From contig JAGRBM010000458.1 of NCBI GenBank assembly GCA_020434085.1, positions 1 through 14,656 of the forward strand: a DNA stretch of 14,656 nucleotides, written 5' to 3'. Of this stretch, positions 1 to 6,508 are shown piece by piece; the first letter of the stretch is position 1, and each line of letters starts with the position of its first letter. The position numbers and the translations under genes were made by a program. The notes beneath the pieces were generated by a model, which was not told the origin of the DNA, did no database searches, and saw only the letters and a list, made by a program, of their open reading frames with translations. Origin of the DNA: Chrysiogenia bacterium (GTDB lineage: Bacteria; JAGRBM01).

Positions 1-351
1 CAGGCGCTTCGGAACCTGCTCAAGGGACTTGAGCGGTCCGACAACGAAGCCCGCCTGAAGTGGGCCTCCGACGTCGCCGATCTGTTCAAGCAGGACTCCG
101 AGAGTTTTGAAATTGCGTTCGAGGGAATGACGATCTTCCTGCGAGACCTGGCCGCTACGCTGGCCGGGCGCGCCGAGGCCGATCTGGCCAGCCAGGATCT
201 GATCCCCGAACTTCGACGTTGGCGCGAGCGTGTCGCGCTGCCGGATGTGACCAGCCGCCTGGATGCGGTGCTCCGGTTCCGCCGCGCACTCAGTGCCAAC
301 GCACACAAGGAGATGGCCGCCCTCGATCTTGCCCGGCACATGGCCGTGTAG
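1..351 (+). CDS. holB: DNA polymerase III delta prime subunit, C-terminal part (partial, 5' end outside window)
   Basis: This open frame enters from the left edge and stops at TAG 349-351, giving the last 116 residues of a protein. The piece is helical and carries no ATPase motif, as expected for the C-terminal collar domain of a clamp-loader subunit. It ends in a pattern typical of HolB tails: a conserved leucine, then SANAHKEMAALDLARHMAV, resembling the family's 'L-x-x-N-x-N-x-x-LALE' ending. HolB is part of the clamp loader that places the beta sliding clamp on DNA during replication. The main support is context: holB followed by a PSP1-domain gene, metG and tatD is a common bacterial order. 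The ATP-binding and zinc regions cannot be checked because they lie outside the window. There is a 49 bp gap to ricT, which holds a perfect hairpin. Confidence 0.72.
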   Translation, partial: QALRNLLKGLERSDNEARLKWASDVADLFKQDSESFEIAFEGMTIFLRDLAATLAGRAEADLASQDLIPELRRWRERVALPDVTSRLDAVLRFRRALSANAHKEMAALDLARHMAV

Positions 352-359
352 CGCAAGCA

Positions 360-383
360 GTGTGCTTCGCCTTCGAAGCACAC
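360..383 (+). promoter_or_regulatory. Perfect intercistronic hairpin between holB and ricT
   Basis: GTGTGCTTCG (360-369) and CGAAGCACAC (374-383) form a perfect 10 bp stem with a CCTT tetraloop. It starts 8 bases after the holB stop and ends 17 bases before the ricT ATG. No T tract follows, so it does not look like an intrinsic terminator. An mRNA-stabilising, processing or partial attenuation role is inference. Confidence 0.6.
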
Positions 384-400
384 GCAGGGCTGGTAATGAC

Positions 401-1801
401 ATGGAAGCCAACGAAGAACTCTCCAGCCTGCTGGAAGACATTCCCCCGCTCAAGTTGCCCGACACGCGCCGCATCGTCGGTGTGCAGTTTCATGCCAACA
501 ACCGGCTCGTCGACTGCGATGCGCAGGGGGTGGACTATCGCAAGGGCGCGCACGTGGTGGTCGAGACCAAGCGCGGCGTGCGCCTTGGCGAGGTGATCAA
601 ACCCTCGCGTGCATTTCTTCACCGGGGCGAGCGCCTGCCCAGGGTCATTCGCAAGGCAACCGAGCAGGACCTCGAACAGGCCGCCCACAACACCCGACGT
701 GAAGACGACGCCTTCGAGAAAGGCATTCGGGTCGTGCAGGAACGCGGCTATCCCTTCAAGCTGATTGGCGCCGAGTGGGCGAGCGACGGCACGAAGGTCG
801 CCTTCTTCTTCTGCAGCGAAGACAAGATCGAGTTCAAGGACTTCGTCTACGAAATGGGCGCCATGCTGCACACCCGCGTGGAGATGCGCCAGGTGGGCAT
901 TCGCGACCAGGCCGGCATGGCCGGCGGCGTCGGGGTGTGCGGACGCGACCTGTGCTGTTCGAGCTGGCTCAAGGGATTCAAACCCATCTCCATCAAGATG
1001 GCGAAAAACCAGAATCTGGCGCTCGACAATGAAAAACTCACCGGCCAGTGCGGGCGCCTCAAGTGCTGCCTGGGTTACGAAGACGATGTCTACAAGCAGG
1101 AACTCAAGCGCCTACCCAAGCGCGGCTTCAAGTTCGAGATGGCCGGCGAGCGCCACACGGTGATCTCGGTCAACCCGATGCTGCAGAAACTGCTCATTCT
1201 CGACCCCAATGGGCACACCCACCTCGTTGAGCGTGAGACCTTCCTGGCGCTGCTGTGCAAGCCCGATTCGAGCACGAATGCCAAGACCGCGTTCATGAGC
1301 GCCGAGGACCGCGCGCTGGCCGAGGAACTGGCGCCCGATGTGAGCCTGGAGGCGCCGCCCGATCCGCGGCTTCCCCAGGTGGCCGCCATCCGCGGGCGCG
1401 TCGAGACCGAGCAGGTGATGTCGGACCTGAGCGCCGCATTCCGCGACACGCTCCCCGGCGACAGCGATGAGTCAGAGAGCTCCGCGGCGGCGAGTGCCGA
1501 ACCCGGCGGGGAGCCCCGTCGAAGCGAGCCGCGTCGCAGAGAGCAGCCGCGTGAGGGGCAGGATCAGCGCAAGAAGCGTCGCCGTCCGCGCAATAAGCCC
1601 GGCGGCGGTGAGCGTCAGGCCTCCGGCCAGGGCGGGCAGCAGCCCCAGGGCGGCCAGAGCCGCGGAGGCCAGCAAGCGCAGGGGGCCGAGCGCTCCGGCG
1701 AGGGGGCCAAGAAGTCCTCGCGCAGGCGCCGTGGCGGCCGCAAACGTCGCAGCGGCGGCGGTGGCGGCGGCGATGCAGGCGGTTCCGGGAGCGGCGGCTG
1801 A
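401..1801 (+). CDS. ricT: RicT/YaaT-like PSP1-domain protein with long basic C-terminal tail
   Basis: This 466-residue protein starts at ATG 401; an AGGG lies 11 bases upstream, and the conserved domain begins near residue 25. Residues ~25-285 match the PSP1 family. They contain the hallmark paired motif C180-GRDL-C185-C186 and C217-GRLK-C222-C223, separated by the conserved stretch SIKMAKNQNLAL. In Bacillus subtilis, RicT (YaaT) acts with RicA and RicF in a complex that binds [4Fe-4S] clusters and directs RNase Y mRNA processing. Outside Firmicutes the role is less clear, and no RicA or RicF homologue is visible here. From about residue 354 the protein becomes a low-complexity tail rich in Arg, Lys, Gly and Gln, ending in a poly-Gly stretch. 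This tail is absent from the roughly 275-residue Bacillus protein and looks disordered and nucleic-acid binding. The gene sits between holB and metG, its usual neighbours. Confidence 0.9.
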   Translation: MEANEELSSLLEDIPPLKLPDTRRIVGVQFHANNRLVDCDAQGVDYRKGAHVVVETKRGVRLGEVIKPSRAFLHRGERLPRVIRKATEQDLEQAAHNTRREDDAFEKGIRVVQERGYPFKLIGAEWASDGTKVAFFFCSEDKIEFKDFVYEMGAMLHTRVEMRQVGIRDQAGMAGGVGVCGRDLCCSSWLKGFKPISIKMAKNQNLALDNEKLTGQCGRLKCCLGYEDDVYKQELKRLPKRGFKFEMAGERHTVISVNPMLQKLLILDPNGHTHLVERETFLALLCKPDSSTNAKTAFMSAEDRALAEELAPDVSLEAPPDPRLPQVAAIRGRVETEQVMSDLSAAFRDTLPGDSDESESSAAASAEPGGEPRRSEPRRREQPREGQDQRKKRRRPRNKPGGGERQASGQGGQQPQGGQSRGGQQAQGAERSGEGAKKSSRRRRGGRKRRSGGGGGGDAGGSGSGG

Positions 1802-1807
1802 GAGAGC

Positions 1808-1860
1808 GGGTTTGGCAAGCCAAACCCCTGTGAGACGCCGGTAAGGACTTGGCTTGCCAA
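1808..1860 (+). repeat. Nested inverted repeats between ricT and metG
   Basis: GGGTTTGGC (1808-1816) and GCCAAACCC (1819-1827) are perfect 9 bp arms separated by AA. A second copy of the core, TTGGCTTGCCAA (1849-1860), is the exact reverse complement of TTGGCAAGCCAA (1812-1823). The RNA can therefore fold as two small hairpins or one 12 bp long-range stem, which are mutually exclusive. No U tract follows, so a simple terminator is unlikely. It lies in the 105 bp leader of metG. It could be an attenuator, processing site or protein-binding operator; the function is not known. Confidence 0.6.
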
Positions 1861-1906
1861 CCCCGTCAATTGGCAATCACGGCTCAAATCGGATACTTAG
1901 GCGCGC

Positions 1907-3862
1907 ATGGATACGCGTCCCTTTCTGGTTACAACCCCCATTTACTACGTCAACGACGTCCCCCACATCGGGCACGCCTATACGACCATTGCGTGCGATG
2001 CCATTGCCCGTTTCCAGCGCATGATGGGCCGCGAGGTCTTTTTCCTCACCGGCACGGACGAGCACGGCAAGAAGATCGAGGAAGCCGCCGGTGAGCGGGG
2101 CAAGACCGCCCAGCAGCTCGCCGACGAGGTGGTCGTGCGCTTTAAAGAGATGTGGGAGCGCCTGGGCATCTCCAACGACGGCTTCGTGCGCACCACCGAC
2201 CAGGTACACAAGGACGCGGTCCAGGTCTTCTGGAAAGCCGTGGCCGATAAGGGCGGGATCTACCCGGGCGAGTACGAAGGCCTCTACTGCACCGGCTGCG
2301 AGGCCTACTACACCGAAAAAGAACTCGAAGACGGCAACTGCCCGGTCCACAAGACACCGGCCACCAAGCTCAAGGAGAAGTCCTACTTCTTCAAGATGAG
2401 CGAGCACGGCAAGTGGCTGGCCGAACAGATCCGCGGCAATGAAGATTTCATCCAGCCCGAGAGCCGTCGCAACGAGATCCTCTCCTTCGTGGACGAGGGG
2501 CTCAAGGATCTCTCCATCTCCCGCACGACTTTCGCATGGGGCGTGCCCGTGCCCGGCGATCCCGAGCACGTGGTTTACGTGTGGTTCGATGCGCTGCTCA
2601 ACTACATGACGGGCCTGGGATACCCCGAGGGCCCGGACTACAAGAAATTCTGGAGCGAGGATGCCGAAGTCCTGCACATGGTTGGCAAGGACATCCTGCG
2701 CTTTCACACCGTCTACTGGCCGACGATGCTCCATGGCGCGGGTCACCGCCAGCCCTCGCAGGTCTACGCCCACGGCTGGTGGACGGTCGAAGGCCAGAAG
2801 ATGAGCAAAAGCCTGCGCAACGTCGTCGACCCGGGCCGGCTTGTGGACAAATACGGCGTCGATGAAGTGCGCTACTTCCTGTTGCGCGAAGTGCCCTTCG
2901 GCGACGACGGAAACTTTTCCCACGAAGCGCTCACCGGCCGCATCATCGGCGAGCTGGCCAACACGGTGGGCAACCTGGCCAACCGCGTGATCCCGCTGGT
3001 GCTGGCCAATTTCCCCGAGGCCGGGGCCCTGCGCGAGGCGCCCAAGAAGCCAATTCCCGATCTCGAGCGCGATCTTGTCGGTCCGAAGACGACCTTTGCG
3101 ATCTACGCCAAGGAGATGAAGCGCCTGGCTTTCTCGGTGGCGATCGAGGAAATCCTCTCGCTGGCGCGCAACACCAACGACTTCATCCAGCAGTCGGCGC
3201 CCTGGAAGCTGGCCAAGGACGAGACCAAGGGCGAGGAACTCGCCTGGGTGTTCGAGCAGTCGCTGCTTTCCCTGCAGGCGATCTGCCTGGGGCTCTATCC
3301 CTTCCTGCCGACGAAGATGGCATTGCTGTGGAAGCAGCTCGGCAACGAGACACCCATCGATCAGGTCGTGGTGGATTTGAAGGACGGCCCGACGTTCGAA
3401 GTGCCCGCGCAGGTCGAAAAGGGCGCGCCGCTCTTTGCCCGCAAGGAAGATGTCGAGGCCGTGCGCGATGCCTTCCTCTCCGAAGTAAGCGCGGCCGGTG
3501 CCGAGGAAAAAGCGGCGGCGAAGGAAGCGGGCCCTGCGCAGATTACATTTGAAGACTTCATGGGCGTCGAGCTGCGCGTGGCGCGCGTCGATGCCGCCTT
3601 TGCCATTCCCAAGGCCAACAAGCTGCTGCGCCTGGAAGTGGATCTTGGCGACGAGCAGCGCCAGATCGTCGCCGGAATCGCCAAGTCCTACCAGCCCGAC
3701 GATCTCATCGGCCGCAAGGTGGTCATCGTGGCCAACCTCAAGCCCGCCAAGCTCATGGGTCTGGAGTCTCAGGGCATGGTCCTTGCCGCGGAAACCTCAG
3801 ATGGCAAGCTTGTGCTGGTCGACCCGGGCGAAGGCGCCAAGGTCGGCGCGCGGGTGAAGTAG
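1907..3862 (+). CDS. metG: Methionyl-tRNA synthetase
   Basis: This 651-residue cytoplasmic enzyme charges tRNA-Met (initiator and elongator) with methionine using ATP. The class I signatures are plain: HIGH at residues 20-23 in PHIGHAYTT, and KMSKS at 298-302. The connective-peptide zinc knuckle is C128-x2-C131...C145-x2-H148, the single-zinc Cys3His form also seen in the Thermus enzyme. An anticodon-binding helical domain follows. Residues ~545-651 form a C-terminal Trbp111/EMAP-like tRNA-binding domain (FMGVELRVARV, then IVAGIAKSYQPDDLIG), which in other bacteria drives dimerisation. The length is normal for this class. The ATG at 1907 places the conserved start TTPIYYVNDVPHIGH at the usual position; no strong Shine-Dalgarno is visible. 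The leader holds paired inverted repeats. The next gene starts 23 bases after the stop, so the two are likely co-transcribed. Confidence 0.97.
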   Translation: MDTRPFLVTTPIYYVNDVPHIGHAYTTIACDAIARFQRMMGREVFFLTGTDEHGKKIEEAAGERGKTAQQLADEVVVRFKEMWERLGISNDGFVRTTDQVHKDAVQVFWKAVADKGGIYPGEYEGLYCTGCEAYYTEKELEDGNCPVHKTPATKLKEKSYFFKMSEHGKWLAEQIRGNEDFIQPESRRNEILSFVDEGLKDLSISRTTFAWGVPVPGDPEHVVYVWFDALLNYMTGLGYPEGPDYKKFWSEDAEVLHMVGKDILRFHTVYWPTMLHGAGHRQPSQVYAHGWWTVEGQKMSKSLRNVVDPGRLVDKYGVDEVRYFLLREVPFGDDGNFSHEALTGRIIGELANTVGNLANRVIPLVLANFPEAGALREAPKKPIPDLERDLVGPKTTFAIYAKEMKRLAFSVAIEEILSLARNTNDFIQQSAPWKLAKDETKGEELAWVFEQSLLSLQAICLGLYPFLPTKMALLWKQLGNETPIDQVVVDLKDGPTFEVPAQVEKGAPLFARKEDVEAVRDAFLSEVSAAGAEEKAAAKEAGPAQITFEDFMGVELRVARVDAAFAIPKANKLLRLEVDLGDEQRQIVAGIAKSYQPDDLIGRKVVIVANLKPAKLMGLESQGMVLAAETSDGKLVLVDPGEGAKVGARVK

Positions 3863-3885
3863 ACTCCCGGCCAAAGAAAACGAGA

Positions 3886-5304
3886 ATGCTGATCGATACC
3901 CATACCCACGTCGCGGGGGAGGCTTTTGACGCCGACCGCGATGAAGTGCTCCGCCGTGCCAAGGAGGCCGGCGTCGAGGCGCTCATTGCCATCGGCTCGG
4001 GCTACGGATTCGAACGCAATGCCGATGCCGTTGCGCTGGCAAAGGCTGAGCCCGATGTCTATGCCGCCGTGGGCGTGCACCCGCACGAGGCCGAAGAGAT
4101 CACGGGCGAGGACCAGTGGACGCAGCTTCGTGCCCTGATTGATGAGAATCCCGGCAACGTGGTCTGCGTCGGCGAGATCGGCCTCGACTACTACTACGAC
4201 AATTCCCCGCGCGAGAAGCAGCGCGAGGTCTTCGCCCGCGCCCTGGATCTGGCCGCGGAGGTGAAGCTCCCCATTTCGATCCACAACCGCAGCTCCAACG
4301 AGGATCTCTACGACCTGCTCGTTGCCAAGAACGCGCGCGACGTCGGCGGGGTGATCCACTGCTTTACCGAGAACTACGAGTGGGGAAAGAAATACCTCGA
4401 TCTGGGCTTCAAGCTCTCGATCCCCGGCATCATCACGTTCAAGAACGCGGGCGATCTTCGCGAGGCGGTGCGCCGCTTCCCGGTCGAGGCGCTGCTCGTC
4501 GAGACCGACTGCCCGTTCCTGGCGCCGATTCCCTATCGGGGAAAACGCAACGAGCCCGCCTACGTGACGAAGGTCGCCGAGACCATTGCCCAGATCAAGG
4601 CGCCCTTTACCCTGGAAGACGTCGCACGGATCACGACCCAGAATGCGATCGATCTCTTCGGACTGGAAAAATACGCCGGACCTTATCAGGAACCGCAGAT
4701 CGCCTATCCGATCCGCAACTCTCTGTATCTGAACATCACGAACCGGTGCTCGAATCCCTGCGTGTTCTGTCCGAAGTTCGACGACTGGCAGGTGAAAGGC
4801 CACTACCTGCGCCTGGGGCAGGAACCGGGTTTCGAAAAGATCGTCGAGGCCATTGCCGCGCGTGGCAAGGTGAGCGACTTCGACGAACTCGTGTTCGTCG
4901 GCTTTGGCGAGCCGACCATTGCGCTCGACATGCTCAAAAAAGTCGCGCGCTGGGCCAAAGAGAACGGAGTGAAGCGCCTGCGCCTTGATACCGATGGCCT
5001 CGGGAATCTCTACCACGGCCGCAACATCGTCCCCGAGCTGGCCGAGGTGGGCGTGACGCACGTCAATGTCTCTTTAAACGGCCCCGACCGCGAGACCTAC
5101 AACCGCGTTACCCGCACCCCGCACAAGGAAGACGGCTACGAGGCGGTCAAGGCGTTCATTCTCGAGTGCAAGAAGCACATGGAGTGGGTGCAGGCCTCGG
5201 TCGTCACCATGCCCGGCGTCGACGTCGAGGCCTCGCGGGCCGTGGCCGAGGATGAGCTGGGCGTCCTGTTCCGGGGGCGCGATTACGAAGAGGGAGTGGG
5301 CTGA
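3886..5304 (+). CDS. tatD: TatD-family metal-dependent hydrolase fused to radical SAM domain
   Basis: This is a single 472-residue frame with two enzymes. Residues 1-~262 are a complete TatD-type TIM barrel. The metal ligands are H6-T-H8, E97 (in VGEIGLDYYY), H133 (PISIHNR), H158 (VIHCF) and D208 (VETDCPFLAP). TatD proteins are Mg-dependent DNases or hydrolases linked to DNA repair and RNA quality control. Residues ~270-472 form a radical SAM domain with the cluster motif C288-x3-C292-x2-C295 (NRCSNPCVFC), a GFGEPT motif that suits SAM binding, and LDTDGLGN further on. This second part resembles the TatD-family-associated radical SAM proteins, which are usually encoded by a separate gene next to tatD; its substrate is not known. 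The fusion is uninterrupted, with no internal stop or frame change. The stop overlaps the start of the CDGSH gene (TGATG). Confidence 0.92.
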   Translation: MLIDTHTHVAGEAFDADRDEVLRRAKEAGVEALIAIGSGYGFERNADAVALAKAEPDVYAAVGVHPHEAEEITGEDQWTQLRALIDENPGNVVCVGEIGLDYYYDNSPREKQREVFARALDLAAEVKLPISIHNRSSNEDLYDLLVAKNARDVGGVIHCFTENYEWGKKYLDLGFKLSIPGIITFKNAGDLREAVRRFPVEALLVETDCPFLAPIPYRGKRNEPAYVTKVAETIAQIKAPFTLEDVARITTQNAIDLFGLEKYAGPYQEPQIAYPIRNSLYLNITNRCSNPCVFCPKFDDWQVKGHYLRLGQEPGFEKIVEAIAARGKVSDFDELVFVGFGEPTIALDMLKKVARWAKENGVKRLRLDTDGLGNLYHGRNIVPELAEVGVTHVNVSLNGPDRETYNRVTRTPHKEDGYEAVKAFILECKKHMEWVQASVVTMPGVDVEASRAVAEDELGVLFRGRDYEEGVG

Positions 5305-5564
5305 TGGCAGAGCCGAAAGAATACGTAGCAACCTACACGGGAAAAATGGCGGTCTGCGCCTGCGGGCGCTCGCGCACCATGCCCTTTTGCGACGGCCGCC
5401 ACCGCGGCACCGGCAAGGTGCCCATCAAGTTTCCGGTCGAAGAGGGAAAGACCTACCTGCTCTGCCAGTGCGGCTACAGCGACAACAAACCTTTCTGCGA
5501 CGGATCCCACGACATGAGCGCCGGCAGCCCCTTTGGCCGCAAGAGCAAGGGGACGAGCTGGTAG
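5304..5564 (+). CDS. Two-motif CDGSH iron-sulfur protein
   Basis: This 86-residue soluble protein has two CDGSH (mitoNEET-type) cluster sites. The first uses C18, C20, C29 and H33 (FCDGRH). The second uses C54, C56, C65 and H69 (FCDGSH). Each CDGSH motif holds one labile [2Fe-2S] cluster through three cysteines and one histidine, and family members act in electron or cluster transfer. Tandem-motif forms are common in bacteria and may work without dimerising. The ATG at 5304 overlaps the TGA of the upstream fusion by one base. A strong Shine-Dalgarno AGGGAG (5291-5296) sits inside the upstream gene, so translation is coupled. A role in feeding or reducing the radical SAM cluster of the partner enzyme is attractive but only inferred. 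The operon ends just downstream in a terminator. Confidence 0.9.
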   Translation: MAEPKEYVATYTGKMAVCACGRSRTMPFCDGRHRGTGKVPIKFPVEEGKTYLLCQCGYSDNKPFCDGSHDMSAGSPFGRKSKGTSW

Positions 5565-5598
5565 GCGCCGCGGCGCTCTGACTTTTCCGTCACAAAGC

Positions 5599-5639
5599 GA
5601 AGCGGCGCGCCCCGAGGGGAGACGCGCCGCTTCTTTTTT
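5599..5639 (+). terminator. Rho-independent terminator of the holB-CDGSH operon
   Basis: GAAGCGGCGCG (5599-5609) pairs perfectly with CGCGCCGCTTC (5623-5633), an 11 bp stem with a 13-base loop, followed directly by six T (5634-5639). The T tract is on the + side only, so it mainly serves the left operon, although the convergent gene ending at 5657 is close. Confidence 0.9.
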
Positions 5640-5656
5640 GGGGGAGGAGGGAGCTG

Positions 5657-6166
5657 TTAGTCGTCGTCGGATCGGTCGTGCTGGCGCTCGCTGCGTCGTT
5701 CGCGTCGATCTTCACGTCGCTCGTCGCGGCGTTCTTCGCGTTGCGCGTGGAGCTGTTTGAATTCCTCGAACTGCTGGGCACTCAGGGTGCTGCGCAGTTT
5801 CTCGCCGAAGCCGACCTGGGCGCTGTAGATCTGGTCGTCGAGTCCCTGGATTTCACTTCGGATTTCGCGGGCGCGCTCGGTCTCGCCTTCGAAGAGCAGG
5901 ACGCCGCGCAGCTCATGCCGCAGGTCCATGCTCTGGCCCATGAGCGGGCCCACTTTTTCCATCTCTTCGCGCAGCACCGACTGCTGCGCCTCCGTGAGGT
6001 CGAGCTTGTCGGAGAGACGCTCGATCATGCGGTCGGCGCGCTCGCCCTGTTCGGGCGGGCCGCGCCTGCTTTGTTCGCGGCCCGAACCCCTGGCCAGCGC
6101 GGCGGTGCCGGTGGCAAGAATCAGGACCAGTGCCAGCAAAAACGTGCGAATGGGGGAGGGGGACAT
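5657..6166 (-). CDS. Spy/CpxP/ZraP-like periplasmic LTxxQ protein
   Basis: This 169-residue exported protein starts at ATG 6166, seven bases after a clean GGAG. Residues 1-~25 are a signal peptide: a short basic start, a leucine-rich core FLLALVLILATG, and a likely cut after ALA. The mature part is an all-helical, highly charged hairpin with two LTxxQ-like motifs, LTEAQ at 57-61 and LSAQQ at 128-132, spaced as in CpxP/Spy-family proteins. In enterobacteria these are periplasmic chaperones or stress and metal sensors. The last ~30 residues are an Arg/Glu/Asp-rich tail (REERRDERREDRRERR) with no homologous function that I can name. It lies 89 bp downstream of the DUF445 group and may be read with it. 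The family call is good; the specific role is open. Confidence 0.75.
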   Translation of the reverse strand: MSPSPIRTFLLALVLILATGTAALARGSGREQSRRGPPEQGERADRMIERLSDKLDLTEAQQSVLREEMEKVGPLMGQSMDLRHELRGVLLFEGETERAREIRSEIQGLDDQIYSAQVGFGEKLRSTLSAQQFEEFKQLHAQREERRDERREDRRERRSERQHDRSDDD

Positions 6167-6169
6167 GTT

Positions 6170-6207
6170 CTTACTCCTTCGATCAGTCGATCGGTGTTGG
6201 GAGTAAG
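6170..6207 (-). promoter_or_regulatory. Shine-Dalgarno-masking stem-loop ahead of the Spy-like gene
   Basis: Read on the - strand, CTTACTCC (6207-6200) is the exact complement of GGAGTAAG (6177-6170), which contains the Shine-Dalgarno of the gene starting at 6166. An inner CGATC/GATCG stem (6193-6189 with 6184-6180) with a 4-base loop nests inside. The folded mRNA would hide the ribosome site. Whether it is regulated is inference. Confidence 0.5.
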
Positions 6208-6255
6208 GACGGCCCGGGCGCGCCGGGGTTACAGGCGCACGCGATTAAAACGGGT

Positions 6256-6507
6256 TCATTTCTTCTTTTTTCGGACGTTGCTCGCAGCGGCAACAGCCCC
6301 GCCGATGATGCCGGCCACGACGCCGCCCACGGCGATCACGACGGAGGCCACGGTGATCGCCCCGCGCAGGGTGCGCGCGCGTTTGGCGCGCTTTCGCCAC
6401 TCGTAGATGGGCGAGTGGGGGCGCTCGCAGGGCGTTGCCTCGCTCCCGGGGGCTTCGGGGGCCTCCGCGCCGGGGCTCGCTTCAAGGATGTCGGTTTCTT
6501 CGAGCAT
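6256..6507 (-). CDS. Small single-pass membrane protein coupled to the DUF445 gene
   Basis: This is an 83-residue hypothetical protein. The ATG at 6507 comes one base after the DUF445 stop (TGA-T-ATG), so re-initiation by the same ribosomes is likely; no separate Shine-Dalgarno is visible. Residues 1-35 are acidic and Pro/Ala-rich. A basic cluster (WRKRAKRARTLR) follows at ~37-48, then one Gly/Val/Ala-rich membrane helix at ~49-75 and a terminal KKKK. The charge pattern suggests the N-terminus faces the cytoplasm. A longer frame reaches up to 6567, but it would lie inside the DUF445 gene and start with a Cys/Trp/Arg-rich shadow, so the short start is preferred. I do not recognise a family. 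The coupling suggests it works with the DUF445 protein. Confidence 0.65.
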   Translation of the reverse strand: MLEETDILEASPGAEAPEAPGSEATPCERPHSPIYEWRKRAKRARTLRGAITVASVVIAVGGVVAGIIGGAVAAASNVRKKKK

Positions 6508-6508
6508 A

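Noticed and set aside
1460-1801. Possible separate gene or tandem repeat in the GC-rich end of ricT
   Set aside because: The frame is continuous with the PSP1 core and no precise DNA repeat unit is present; it is low-complexity protein tail.
3769-5061. 430-codon - strand frame opposite metG/tatD
   Set aside because: It lies fully opposite genes with catalytic motifs; the product is a low-information shadow rich in His/Arg/Asp.
5565-5576. 12 bp GC palindrome right after the CDGSH stop
   Set aside because: A perfect but purely G/C palindrome is not rare in such DNA, and the real terminator follows 23 bases later.
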